Notes: generated by a model from the sequence alone, not told the origin. Positions 34,661-43,887 are shown, numbered from the stretch's first letter. The stretch: 64,000 nucleotides of DNA from an uncultured Lachnospiraceae bacterium (GCA_947173495.1 CAMWFQ010000001.1:62001-126000); one strand, 5' to 3'. Made by a program: numbers and translations.

Positions 34661-36475
34661 CTACCCCGGCAGACTATTTTCGACACAAAGCGCCCCATAC
34701 CCAACTTTATCATCCGGCAGTCTACGCTCTCCCCGGATCGGGCTGGCTCCTTTTCTCAAATATGCTTTTACCTTCTCCCCATACAGAAACGGATCGTTTC
34801 CCCTTATGATCCCCCACTCCATCATAAGGGCAGCGCTTCCTGTTACAAAAGGCGTTGCAAAGGAAGTTCCCGACACCTGTACAAAGGTATTATTCGGTCC
34901 GATCGTGTTGATGTTCACGCCCGGCGCCGCCAGATCCGGTTTGACATCTCTCCGGAAAATCCTTTCGCCGGAAATGCTTATGAGAGGGTAGCCTCTGCCG
35001 GAGAAATCCGCATAAGATTCATAAGCCGCATCATATGCGCCCACTGTGATCACCTTAAAAGCTGTGGACGGAATTGTTAATGTTTTTTCCGGTGTGGAAG
35101 CAAAAAAACGGGTTCCCGTATTCAGTACCGTACTGCTGGGCAGATACAAATCGTAATTTCCTGTCACTGTCCTTATTGGGAAAATAAGAAATGTCCAGAT
35201 TCCCTGATCAATGTAGTTCTGCTCCGGCAAAAAATCAAAATAAATCTCCTGATTCACGGAATACGGCGAGGGTTCCCCTACATAGATCAAAACTTCCGTG
35301 TTCTCGAGAATCACGCTTCGTCCGCCTCTCTGCTGAAGATCAATTTCCGTACGGCTGCCGCCGGGAGAAATCAGCTCCAGTCTGAATAAATCCGCATACT
35401 CCTTCCAGAGCTGAACACTCACTGCCCTCTGGTAATTCCCAACGCTCAGCTCTATCCGGCGCTCATCTGACGGTTCTGCAATCATACCGAAGCTTCCGGA
35501 CACATGTCCCCCCGCCGCCCCCTCATTTCCGCTTCCAACACAAATCACACATCTGCCAATTTCTGACACATTGTCAATAAATCTTTCCAGCAAAGAAGTT
35601 CCGTCGTGAGAGCCATAGGTATTTCCAAAACTCAGATTAATTGCAACAGGCATCCCCAGCTCCAGTGCCTTTCGCGCTACATACGTAAGCGCTCTCATCA
35701 ACTCCGTTGTCTTTGGAAAAGAATTCTGTGCCGGCGTACCCATTTTCACTACCAGAAGTTCACTTTCCGGAGCCACTCCGCCGAACTGTCCCTCCGCCGT
35801 TCTTCCTCCGGCTGCCGCTATAGCAGCAACCGCTGTTCCATGTCCTGACGAGTCAAAGCTGGGAACGATTTCCTTAGGGTTCCGGCTTCTCAGGGCGACA
35901 TCAATCCGATATTTTGAAAATTCCACTCCTGTCGCAAATCCTTCCGGAGGTGCCGCCTGTCCGGCGAATTCCGCATTTTCCTCTGGAAGCTGCTCGTTAA
36001 CCTGCCGGGGCACCAATGTCTGATCCCACAAAAACTGAATTCTTGTATTTCCCTGTACGTCTCTGAATTCAGGACTTTCAAAGTCAATTCCGGAATCAAT
36101 TATCGCAATCAATACATTTTTTCCTGTCAGATAGGGCTCCGTAGCTGTCACCGGAAAAATACAGGATGCCTGCTTCCCGAAAAGAGTAGAAAAATAAAGC
36201 CGCTTAGGTTTCTCTATATATTCCACCTCGTCCAGTTGGGCAAAGGTGTCGATCAGACTCTCCGGTATCGTCACGATCGCGTATCCCGCAATCAGTTCCT
36301 CCACACTGATCACATTTGTCGCCAGCCTGCTGATATCACCATTGTATTTCACGATCAGTTCCCAGGATCTGCTCTCCTCCACAAAACCTACTCCAAGCTG
36401 TTCCGACCTTAATCTCTGTGCTTCTTCTATTTCAAGCGCAAGATTCAGTAACGTTTCCAATTTTTGATTTGCCAT
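34661..36475 (-). CDS. S8 (subtilisin-like) serine peptidase, clostridial type
   Basis: The 604-residue enzyme has an intact triad: Asp in IAIIDSGIDFES (~127), His in DSSGHGTAVAAIA (~209) and Ser in SGTSFATPF (~535). A large insert lies between the His and Ser, as in the clostridial Csp-like branch. There is no signal peptide, so processing or export by another route is open. The ATG at 36475 is supported by GGGGAG upstream. Its last ~12 codons contain the right att copy of the adjacent mobile element, so the present C-terminus was probably supplied by the element. Confidence 0.88.
   Translation of the reverse strand: MANQKLETLLNLALEIEEAQRLRSEQLGVGFVEESRSWELIVKYNGDISRLATNVISVEELIAGYAIVTIPESLIDTFAQLDEVEYIEKPKRLYFSTLFGKQASCIFPVTATEPYLTGKNVLIAIIDSGIDFESPEFRDVQGNTRIQFLWDQTLVPRQVNEQLPEENAEFAGQAAPPEGFATGVEFSKYRIDVALRSRNPKEIVPSFDSSGHGTAVAAIAAAGGRTAEGQFGGVAPESELLVVKMGTPAQNSFPKTTELMRALTYVARKALELGMPVAINLSFGNTYGSHDGTSLLERFIDNVSEIGRCVICVGSGNEGAAGGHVSGSFGMIAEPSDERRIELSVGNYQRAVSVQLWKEYADLFRLELISPGGSRTEIDLQQRGGRSVILENTEVLIYVGEPSPYSVNQEIYFDFLPEQNYIDQGIWTFLIFPIRTVTGNYDLYLPSSTVLNTGTRFFASTPEKTLTIPSTAFKVITVGAYDAAYESYADFSGRGYPLISISGERIFRRDVKPDLAAPGVNINTIGPNNTFVQVSGTSFATPFVTGSAALMMEWGIIRGNDPFLYGEKVKAYLRKGASPIRGERRLPDDKVGYGALCVENSLPG
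34668..34689 (+). repeat. Right attachment-site copy (att-like direct repeat)
   Basis: This is the second copy of the 22 bp repeat, lying inside the 3' end of the S8 protease gene and encoding CVENSLP on the minus strand. The integrase-like gene starts 133 bp to its left. Confidence 0.75.
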
Positions 36476-36711
36476 GGATATCTCCCCAGCCATTATTCAT
36501 TATTATATGACCGGGATGCCGGAAAGTGCGGAAGCACCTCTGATACGGCAGACTGTCCCAGGGCACCGCCGCCTTTCAGCATACTGTTACCAGTAACCAT
36601 CTTTTTTTTATTTCTAATTGCATATTTGAAGTTTATCTGCTATAGTGTTGGCATGTTGTTCCAAAAAAGGCAGGTTATTCTTATCGTTCACAATTTTGAA
36701 GGAGAAAACAT

Positions 36712-38853
36712 TTGAAACTTTATACGCAAAAGTATATCCCGGAGCTTCACAAATCGCTTACCACTCCTATGGCAGAGATTGAAGGTTTCCCTGTCCGTCC
36801 CGGACTTTTTGATGTACACGGAGCCATGATGCTTCCGGTAGGGGTGAATTTTACCGTCCATACCCATTATGGAACTTCCTGCACACTGCTTCTCTTTCAT
36901 CGCAACGATGCTGTTCCATATGCCCGTCTTCCATTTCCGGATGCATATAAAATCGGAGACGTATATTCTATGATCGTATTCGGACTGGATATCGAAGAAT
37001 TTGAATATGCCTATCAGATTGATGGGCCTCATGATCCGGAAAATGGTCATATTTTTGATCCCGATGCAGTCCTTCTTGACCCCTATGCCCGCTCAGTAGC
37101 CGGCCCACGAATCTGGGGCGATAAAAAATCCGGCAGTTATCACGCCCGAGTGGTCAGAGATGTTTTTGACTGGGGCGCCATGCCTCAGTCCAGCCGTACC
37201 ATGAGTGATCTTATCATTTATGAACTTCATGTCAGAGGCTTTACGTTCCATCCTTCTTCCAATGTAAAGCACCGGGGTACTTTTTCCGGGCTGAAAGAAA
37301 AAATCCCTTACCTGAAAGAGCTGGGAATCAACGCAGTAGAACTGATGCCCATTTTTGAGTTTGATGAAACTATGAATTCCCGGGAAGTTAATGGAAATAT
37401 TCTTCTGGATTACTGGGGATACAACACCGTCGGTTTCTTTGCTCCCAACACCAACTATATATCCAATGATGAGTATAATCAGGAAGGAACGGAGCTGAAA
37501 GAACTGATCAAGGATTTTCACGATAATGGGATCGAGGTGATCCTGGATGTTGTATTCAATCATACTGCAGAGGGAAATGATAAGGGTCCGACTTTCTGCT
37601 TTAAGGGGTTCGACAATAAAGTTTACTATATGCTGACTCCTGATGGCAACTATTACAATTTCAGCGGCTGCGGAAATACACTGAACTGTAACAATCCTAT
37701 TGTACGTCTTTTGATTCTTGAATGTCTGCGTTACTGGGCGGTAAGCTACCGGATCGATGGATTCCGTTTTGATCTTGCCAGCATTCTCGGACGTCATGAG
37801 GATGGTTCGCCTCTAAACAATCCTCCCCTTTTAGAGCTCCTCGCCACCGACCCGGTACTGCGCAATGTCAAGCTGATCGCCGAAGCCTGGGATGCCGGCG
37901 GTCTCTATCAGGTCGGAAAATTTCCTGCAAGCAAGCGCTGGGCAGAATGGAACGGCCGCTACCGAGACTGCCTGCGCGCCTTTTTAAAGGGCGACTGCTG
38001 GCATTCCTGGGATGCTGCCTGGAGCATTTCCGGTTCCGGTGATCTCTACGGCGGTTTTTATTCAGAACACAATAATAATTATGCCGGCTACAATTCCTGT
38101 GTTAATTTCCTTACCTGCCACGATGGTTTTACCCTTTATGATCTTTATTCCTATAATGAAAAGCACAATGAAGCAAACGGCTGGAATAATACGGATGGTT
38201 CCGACGACAACCGGAGCTGGAACTGTGGAATGGAAGGGGATACTTCTGATCCTGATGTCCTTTCCCTTCGTTTCCGAATGATCCGCAATGCCTGCGCAAT
38301 ACTCATGTGCAGCAGAGGAACGCCAATGTTTCTGGCCGGGGATGAATTCGGTAATTCTCAGTCCGGAAACAACAACGCTTATTGCCAGGACAATGAAATT
38401 TCCTGGCTGAACTGGGATCTGCTTGAAAAAAACCGCGATCTGTTCGAATTCTTCAAATTTATGATCCGCTACCGCCAGAATCATCCTGTCATACGTAAGA
38501 AACTGCCCAATGCAGTCTGTGGTATGGACCCCATTCGTTCCCACGATGTAAATGCGGAGATAACAGAGCTTCCTGAAAACACCAGGACCTTTGGCATCAG
38601 TTTTGCCGGCTACGACACCGTACAGGGAAAAGATGACCTGGTCTATATCGCTCTCAATACACACTGGGAAAATGTCCGGATCACCGTTCCTTCCCTGAAG
38701 CATCGCAAGGCCTGGTATTTAACCGTCAACACCTGGGGGGATGAACAAAACCGATATTTTTATCCTGAAGAGGATGAAGTCCGAATTGAACATGAATTCA
38801 TTATGCGTCCCCGATCCGTGGCTGTATTCACCGGCCGCGAAATACGAATCTAA
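36712..38853 (+). CDS. glgX: Glycogen debranching enzyme / isoamylase, GH13 (copy 2)
   Basis: This paralogue of the gene at 2394 is 713 residues long. The GH13 regions are all present: DVVFNH (~279), GFRFDLAS (~349), IAEAWD (~389) and LTCHDG (~466). The start is a TTG at 36712-36714, set by GAAGGAG 7 nt upstream; no ATG is better placed. It should cut alpha-1,6 branches in glycogen. It is divergent from the protease and is followed at once by element R5. Whether the two copies differ in expression or specificity cannot be read here. Confidence 0.9.
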   Translation: MKLYTQKYIPELHKSLTTPMAEIEGFPVRPGLFDVHGAMMLPVGVNFTVHTHYGTSCTLLLFHRNDAVPYARLPFPDAYKIGDVYSMIVFGLDIEEFEYAYQIDGPHDPENGHIFDPDAVLLDPYARSVAGPRIWGDKKSGSYHARVVRDVFDWGAMPQSSRTMSDLIIYELHVRGFTFHPSSNVKHRGTFSGLKEKIPYLKELGINAVELMPIFEFDETMNSREVNGNILLDYWGYNTVGFFAPNTNYISNDEYNQEGTELKELIKDFHDNGIEVILDVVFNHTAEGNDKGPTFCFKGFDNKVYYMLTPDGNYYNFSGCGNTLNCNNPIVRLLILECLRYWAVSYRIDGFRFDLASILGRHEDGSPLNNPPLLELLATDPVLRNVKLIAEAWDAGGLYQVGKFPASKRWAEWNGRYRDCLRAFLKGDCWHSWDAAWSISGSGDLYGGFYSEHNNNYAGYNSCVNFLTCHDGFTLYDLYSYNEKHNEANGWNNTDGSDDNRSWNCGMEGDTSDPDVLSLRFRMIRNACAILMCSRGTPMFLAGDEFGNSQSGNNNAYCQDNEISWLNWDLLEKNRDLFEFFKFMIRYRQNHPVIRKKLPNAVCGMDPIRSHDVNAEITELPENTRTFGISFAGYDTVQGKDDLVYIALNTHWENVRITVPSLKHRKAWYLTVNTWGDEQNRYFYPEEDEVRIEHEFIMRPRSVAVFTGREIRI

Positions 38854-38936
38854 ATCGAGCAGGGGCCCTCTTCTCCCTGCTCGCGCGGGGCGCGTGTTGC
38901 GTATGCAACTATTTTCATCTGCGCGCCCCTGCACAT
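38854..38936 (+). repeat. Bifurcated hairpin element, copy R5
   Basis: A leading hairpin (ATCGAGCAGGGG.../CTCCCTGCTCGCGC) is followed by the outer stem GGGGCGCG/CGCGCCCC enclosing GTTGC-GTAT-GCAAC and ATTTTCATCTG. The foot is T-GCACAT. It starts directly at the debranching enzyme stop codon. Confidence 0.78.
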
Positions 38937-38938
38937 AA

Positions 38939-38976
38939 AAAAGAAGAGCTCATACTATTCTACAGGCTCCTCTTTT
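38939..38976. terminator. Bidirectional terminator
   Basis: AAAAGAAGAGC (38939-38949) pairs with GCTCCTCTTTT (38966-38976) with one mismatch. A- and T-runs flank it, so it can serve both convergent genes. Confidence 0.7.
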
Positions 38977-39023
38977 ATCCATCATAATGTATTACTTATG
39001 AATCCTGTGGCAGCTTCTGACGT

Positions 39024-40121
39024 TCACGCTTCTGAATAATCAGTTGCCAGCTGGAAAAACTTCTCTTTCACTCCTGCGAAGGCATCCAGAAGCTTCGGTG
39101 AAAACTTCCCGCACTCCCCATTGACAATCATCTGAAATGCTGTTTCCTTTTCAAAGGGCTCCTTGTATACCCGCTTTGCTACCAGCGCATCGAAGACATC
39201 CGCGAGAGACACCATTTGTGCTGCAATATCTATCTCATCGCCTGAAAGGCCGTCGGGATACCCTCTTCCATCAAATCTCTCATGGTGATGCCGACAGATA
39301 TCATAGCAGTAATTGAAATATTCCTCATCATCCAGGTGAACAAAGGACGCTATCATTTCCGCTCCTCTGGAGGTATGCTGTTTAATCACCTCAAATTCTT
39401 CCGGCGTCAGTCTGCCCGGCTTCAAAAGGATATGATCGGGGACTGTAATCTTTCCGATATCATGCATGGCCGCCGCCTTACTGATCACATCCACCTTATG
39501 GGGAGTAAGGCCATACTCCGGAAAGCGGATCATGATATCCTCCGCCAGAGCCTTGGTAAATACTCTGATTCTCTTAACATGCAGTCCGGATTCCATGTTT
39601 CGGAATTCCACAATATTACTCATAGCATCAATCATGGCGTCATTGACACTGTTAAGTTTCTCTGCCTGCTGTTTTAACAGCTCATTCTGTTCCTCAAGCT
39701 CAGCTGTCTGCATTTTGACCATCGACTCCAGCCGCGTCTTGTATGCATACAGGTCGATATTATTCTTGACCATCTGCTTCACTACCGGTGCATGATAAGG
39801 CTTGTGAATATATTCCACCACGCCGTATTCATATCCGCGGCGTTCGTATTCCACTGACGTTTCCCCTGTAATCATTATAATTGGGATCTTACTGATCAGA
39901 TCCTCTCTGCTCAGCTGTTCAAGCACCTCAAATCCATCCATGACAGGCATAATAACATCAAGCAGTACCGCTGCTATGGATGAATAATTTTCTTTTAAAA
40001 GTGCAAGCCCCTCTTTTCCGTTCTCGGCCTCCAGAATATCATATTCGTCCTTAAAAATCTCCGCCAGAATCATCCGGTTCGTTTCCATATCTTCAACGAT
40101 CAATATGGTATTTCTTTTCAT
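39024..40121 (-). CDS. Response regulator with HD-GYP output (c-di-GMP phosphodiesterase)
   Basis: The 365-residue protein has an N-terminal receiver (NTILIVEDMETNR; phosphoacceptor in LLDVIMPVMDG), a coiled linker (~130-170) and an HD-GYP domain. The key motifs HDIGK, HHERFDGRGYP and the downstream metal His residues are present, so hydrolysis of cyclic di-GMP is expected. The ATG at 40121 follows GGAGG; a GTG six codons upstream is possible. No kinase is adjacent. It ends convergently with the second debranching enzyme gene. Confidence 0.9.
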   Translation of the reverse strand: MKRNTILIVEDMETNRMILAEIFKDEYDILEAENGKEGLALLKENYSSIAAVLLDVIMPVMDGFEVLEQLSREDLISKIPIIMITGETSVEYERRGYEYGVVEYIHKPYHAPVVKQMVKNNIDLYAYKTRLESMVKMQTAELEEQNELLKQQAEKLNSVNDAMIDAMSNIVEFRNMESGLHVKRIRVFTKALAEDIMIRFPEYGLTPHKVDVISKAAAMHDIGKITVPDHILLKPGRLTPEEFEVIKQHTSRGAEMIASFVHLDDEEYFNYCYDICRHHHERFDGRGYPDGLSGDEIDIAAQMVSLADVFDALVAKRVYKEPFEKETAFQMIVNGECGKFSPKLLDAFAGVKEKFFQLATDYSEA

Positions 40122-40142
40122 TCTAACATAAGCCTCCACACT

Positions 40143-41045
40143 TTATTTCTTTTGACCAGACATCTGGCGGATCACTGATTTATCCATGTGCTGAAGATCA
40201 TAGCATCCGGTTCGTGCCATTATTCCCTTCAGCTCATCATTCATCTGATTCAGTTTTCCGCAAATGCCTTCCGCCCCCTGATCGGCTAAAGGCTGTATAA
40301 GCGCGCGCCCCACCGATACTGCTGCAGCTCCCAGAGCAAGCGCCTTAAAGGCATCCATGCCGCTGACAATTCCGCAATCCACAAATACGGGGATCTGTCC
40401 ATCTACCACCTTGAGAATATCCGGCAGGATCATAAGGGGCGGACATGCATATTCCATAATGCCATGATGATGAGACACTACAATTCCCTGCGCCCCTGCT
40501 TCCATGGATTTATAAGCATCCCGTTCGCTTAAAATTCCTTTTACAATAAAAGGAACGGAAGCTTCTCTTACATATTCACGAATATCTTCCCTGCTCTTAG
40601 GAGCCATCTCATATCCGCGTATCTGATCGCATCCGCCTTTACTGTTAAACGCATGATCAATATCCATTCCGACCGCCAGAACGCCGCATCTTTCCGCATC
40701 TGCAATCTTCCTGAGCACAAGCTCATGATCTGCATAAGGCTTTATGATCTTTATGGTCTTTGCCCCTGTAGCCGTAATACGGGCAAGCTCCTCTTCGTCG
40801 CCCATACCGACCCAGTTTACCGCCTGTGCTCCCGCAGCACCTTTTGCTGCCTCAACCATGCCCTCCCTGCATACCTGCTCAAGATGAGAGAACGCTGCTG
40901 TCATAATAGGGGTTGCAAAAGTTTCTCCATAAAGCGTAAATGTAGTATCCGGATTTCTGCTGTCAATATGCCGCATTTCCAGAAGCATTGAGTCAAAATA
41001 CTCTCTTGTAATTCTGTCAGAATCTCCCTGTTTTTGTTCCTCCAT
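40143..41045 (-). CDS. FMN-dependent alpha-hydroxy-acid oxidizing protein
   Basis: The 300-residue TIM-barrel protein resembles lactate oxidase/glycolate oxidase relatives, but is shorter than the usual ~360-380. Visible are ATPIMTAAF near the N-terminus, PFIVKGILSERDAYKSMEAG, GIVVSHHHG (an altered form of the usual VSNHGGR) and the phosphate site FVDCGIVSGMDAFKALALGA. The changed active-site motif makes the reaction uncertain. It follows the HD-GYP regulator's start by 21 bp upstream in the same direction, so the two may share a transcript. Confidence 0.82.
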   Translation of the reverse strand: MEEQKQGDSDRITREYFDSMLLEMRHIDSRNPDTTFTLYGETFATPIMTAAFSHLEQVCREGMVEAAKGAAGAQAVNWVGMGDEEELARITATGAKTIKIIKPYADHELVLRKIADAERCGVLAVGMDIDHAFNSKGGCDQIRGYEMAPKSREDIREYVREASVPFIVKGILSERDAYKSMEAGAQGIVVSHHHGIMEYACPPLMILPDILKVVDGQIPVFVDCGIVSGMDAFKALALGAAAVSVGRALIQPLADQGAEGICGKLNQMNDELKGIMARTGCYDLQHMDKSVIRQMSGQKK

Positions 41046-41149
41046 GGGTATTCTCCTGTTTCATGGTTCCTTTTTCTATCTTATCTGACTTTCTCCAAAA
41101 AGTCAATAATCCCATGGCATGATAGAGAGATCAGAGGCTCCGATTTACA

Positions 41150-42493
41150 TCAAACTATGTCCCAACTCCGGTAATATCCTGCACTCTCCTCCTGTAATTC
41201 CTTTATTTTCCATATCTTTTGACTGATCCTGCCCATCTCTCTTGCTGAAAGCTTTATCCCATGATACAGAGCTGCATGTCCTTTCATATAAAGGGGGAGG
41301 GTATCTGCCGTCTGTCTGATCTCTTCTGTCAGCTTATCCACTCTGACAACGAGCTCTTCCGTTCTCTTTGCCAGTCTTAACAGGTTCCCGTAATCTGCTT
41401 CAAGCGTTACATTACCGGATATCTTAAATGTAAATGTTTCCTTCCTCAGGAAAGCGCTCAACAGCACTCTCCCTTCCTCTCGTTTCAGAAGACTCTCTGC
41501 TATCAGCGGAATCCCCTGAATCGTAAAGTCTTTCAGGTCCTCTCCCGTAAGCCGCTCGCCGTTTATCCCTTTTATTTTTCCGCTGGCAGCTTCCATCAGC
41601 TGCATGATCACCGCCGCGCATCCATCCCGCACATCCGGCGGGAGCATCATCACCGAACCGGACAATGCCATAGCATATTTTCCCAGCTCACCCTGGACTC
41701 CTGTATCGCTGTTTTTTCTCCCGTGAAAAAAGGTAACATATTTTCCGGTCTGCGGATCCCGGGCGAGAGAGGCAAACATATATTTAATATCATGGTATCC
41801 TGCAAAATTGCTCTTCTCCACAGGTGTTCTGATATATCTGATCTGCTTTTCCGGAATAATGGAATTTCCAAGTACGCTCACATAATCATTTTCGCCGTGA
41901 ATGCCATAGAGTTTTTCCCTGCGTTCTTCATAAGTCGTACTTCCATATCTGTTCTTCCAACTTTCAATGGCCTTCTCTGAAAACCCCTGTCCATCCACAG
42001 AATAACAGACATCCACCAGAGAATCATATTTTGTTTCCATTGTAACAAACTGGGCTTTGTTTCCTCCTTTTGAATGTCCTGTTATAATAAGACGATCATT
42101 CTCACCGATCTTCAGTGATTCTACCGTTTCTTCAAAATAAGAAAGAGCCCGCTTTTGCTGTACTGTCGCCTCACTGGTCATACCGATTCCATTGTCCGGC
42201 CATTCTCCATCCCCGGTTCCCCGATAGACCACATAATAACAGTTTTCATCCGGCGCTTTAAACGTACAGGCAGCCGTTCCCGAATCATATCCCATATTTG
42301 CGCTCTGGGTACAGATTACAAGCTTCCCCACCTCATCATTTAAAGCCGCCTCCTTAAGTACTGCATATTCTCCGCTGTGAATTCCCCCTCCGCCATAGTC
42401 AGGGTGGTGCGCCAAATCCCTGATAATCTCTCTTAAAGAAGCGCCTTCCCTTGCCTCCTTATAATCCAGATACATGAAAGTGTCCAGAACCAT
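41150..42493 (-). CDS. DUF2974 lipase-fold protein, probable type VII secretion effector
   Basis: The 447-residue protein has an N-terminal alpha/beta-hydrolase domain of the DUF2974 (Mbeg1-like) type, with nucleophile elbow ITGHSKGGNKA (~137-147). The C-terminal ~200 residues are helical and end RLAKRTEELVVRVDKLTEEI and beyond, resembling WXG100/LXG targeting helices. Catalytic domain first and targeting domain last is the reverse order described for the staphylococcal T7 lipase TslA. It is the last gene of the T7SS operon, so it is probably a cargo. The first ATG lacks a ribosome site: AAAGGAG lies ~37 nt upstream. Confidence 0.78.
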   Translation of the reverse strand: MVLDTFMYLDYKEAREGASLREIIRDLAHHPDYGGGGIHSGEYAVLKEAALNDEVGKLVICTQSANMGYDSGTAACTFKAPDENCYYVVYRGTGDGEWPDNGIGMTSEATVQQKRALSYFEETVESLKIGENDRLIITGHSKGGNKAQFVTMETKYDSLVDVCYSVDGQGFSEKAIESWKNRYGSTTYEERREKLYGIHGENDYVSVLGNSIIPEKQIRYIRTPVEKSNFAGYHDIKYMFASLARDPQTGKYVTFFHGRKNSDTGVQGELGKYAMALSGSVMMLPPDVRDGCAAVIMQLMEAASGKIKGINGERLTGEDLKDFTIQGIPLIAESLLKREEGRVLLSAFLRKETFTFKISGNVTLEADYGNLLRLAKRTEELVVRVDKLTEEIRQTADTLPLYMKGHAALYHGIKLSAREMGRISQKIWKIKELQEESAGYYRSWDIV

Positions 42494-42543
42494 ACTGATT
42501 TCCGCTTCCGATATTCTTTCGCCGATAACGCTCTCCTTTCTTT

Positions 42544-43254
42544 TTATTCCGGTTGATTGGTTATCTGACGGAAAAGAGACAGTTCACCGTTCTCATCCAT
42601 AGAAAAGAGCAGTTCTGTCTGACTCTTATACCCCCGGTAAATATCACTCCTGAAGTTTTCTCGTGTAATCACACGATAGCTTTCCTCATCTGCCGGATAA
42701 CTGATTACTCCACTGACAAGATACCCCTTTTCCTTCAGCGAAGTGTAAAAGTCCTGAAACTGCTTCCGTACATCTTCCGGTATGAATCTCGCATAGACAT
42801 GAACCCTCACCATAGCCAGCGGGTGTCTTAAAAAAGTATCCGCCTCCATATCCGCCGGGAAGTCTGCAGGCAGCACCAGTTCCGGTATTTTGTAGAAGAC
42901 CCGGCACTCTCCGAACACAGGCTTTGCAAGAGTGTTTATTTTCTCCTCAACTTCCTTCTGCAGAAGAATGCTGAGATAGTTATCCTGAAAGACAGGCTTC
43001 TCTCTCCGGAGAACGCGCACCAGGATATCTTCTCCCGGTCTGCTTTTGCTCTGCATCCGCAGCATGGTATAATCTTCACCGAACTGTCCTGCATAAATCT
43101 CCTTCTCCACAAAAGCCTCCCCATATTTTCTTTCCATGTAAGCAAGCATCTGTTCATTTTCTCCTTTCCGGCAGGCACCCAGGCAAATAATCAGCAGTAG
43201 CACCAGGACAGGCTCTGCAGCCTGTCTCCGGCGCATTTTCTTAAACCACCACAT
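42544..43254 (-). CDS. Lipoprotein of the T7SS locus, unknown function
   Basis: The ~236-residue protein has a basic start (MRRRQAAEPV), a hydrophobic stretch and lipobox CLGAC, so it is anchored outside the cell membrane. No known domain is recognised. The start codon at 43252-43254 lies inside the end of the WXG100 gene, or translation starts at the second ATG at 43236; both suggest coupling. It lies between the WXG100 genes and the lipase. Staphylococcal T7 lipases have small accessory partners, and this could be one, or an immunity lipoprotein. This is inference from position. Confidence 0.7.
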   Translation of the reverse strand: MWWFKKMRRRQAAEPVLVLLLIICLGACRKGENEQMLAYMERKYGEAFVEKEIYAGQFGEDYTMLRMQSKSRPGEDILVRVLRREKPVFQDNYLSILLQKEVEEKINTLAKPVFGECRVFYKIPELVLPADFPADMEADTFLRHPLAMVRVHVYARFIPEDVRKQFQDFYTSLKEKGYLVSGVISYPADEESYRVITRENFRSDIYRGYKSQTELLFSMDENGELSLFRQITNQPE

Positions 43255-43555
43255 TTGAATGCAGACTGCTGCCCTGCTGGACACTTCCGGTTTCCGCCTT
43301 TTGATAGAGTCCGGCCATTTCCTGCAGATCTCTTACATGTTCCTGAACCATACGGTAGAGCTTGTCCATATCTGTCTGCAGGGAGTGGAACTTATTTCCA
43401 TAAGCGCTTGCCGCTTCTCCCTGCCAGATCCCTTTCATGCCCTGTACCAGCGCCATCATTTCACCGGTAAGATTTTTCATCTGATTCCCTGTTGTGGAAA
43501 ACTCTCCCGAAGTCTGAATCAGTTTTTCCGGCGTTACTTTCAAAATTCCTTCCAT
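43241..43555 (-). CDS. WXG100-family protein (EsxA-like)
   Basis: The 104-residue helical hairpin has the turn motif IWQGEAASAYGNKF (W~43-G). Start MEGILKVTPEKL follows AAAGGGAGG. WXG100 proteins are small substrates or chaperone-like partners secreted through the EssC channel. It is one of five such small genes in a row. Confidence 0.9.
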   Translation of the reverse strand: MEGILKVTPEKLIQTSGEFSTTGNQMKNLTGEMMALVQGMKGIWQGEAASAYGNKFHSLQTDMDKLYRMVQEHVRDLQEMAGLYQKAETGSVQQGSSLHSNVVV

Positions 43556-43587
43556 ACTTTATCCTCCCTTTCCTGTGAACTCAGTCT

Positions 43588-43887
43588 TCAATAATTTCTG
43601 GCGGCAGCGATCTCTCTGTTCCTTGCCTCTGCCTGCTCATATCTCTGAGCAATTTCCAAAAGCGCCTGTATATACTGGGCGATCAACTGATAGAACACCT
43701 CCATCTGCTGCCTGTCCCTTGTAAACGCCTGGTGAAAGGCATCCTTTGCCTGCCCCTCCCACATACCGCAAAGAGCCATCTCCTGTTCTCCCAGACAGGC
43801 GGCCTTTGACCTGAACTGGGAATTTAATTCCGACAGCTGTCCTGCTTTGCTTCGCAGTTCTGAAGATGTTACCTGAAAAAATGACAT
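43588..43887 (-). CDS. WXG100-family protein
   Basis: The 99-residue helical protein has turn motif MWEGQAKDAFHQAF (W~43). Start MSFFQVTSSELRSK follows AAAGGAG. Its gene directly precedes the first WXG100 gene in the operon; the two could form a heterodimer. Confidence 0.9.
   Translation of the reverse strand: MSFFQVTSSELRSKAGQLSELNSQFRSKAACLGEQEMALCGMWEGQAKDAFHQAFTRDRQQMEVFYQLIAQYIQALLEIAQRYEQAEARNREIAAARNY

Larger units (their letters stand above)
28286..34689. mobile_element. Putative integrative element inserted at the 3' end of an S8 protease gene
   Basis: The 22 bp sequence beginning GGCAGACTATTTTCGACACA occurs exactly at 28286-28307 and 34668-34689, in the same orientation. The right copy is the last codons of the intact S8 gene (GYGALCVENSLPG). 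The left copy, read in the same frame, encodes GYGSICVENSLPM and a stop, which looks like the displaced original end. Between them lie an integrase-like gene next to the right boundary, an AlbA_2 gene and a DUF4062 gene, one operon, AT-rich throughout. Insertion at a gene's 3' end with the end restored is typical of tyrosine-recombinase islands. A relic of a second protease gene is the alternative. Confidence 0.68.
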
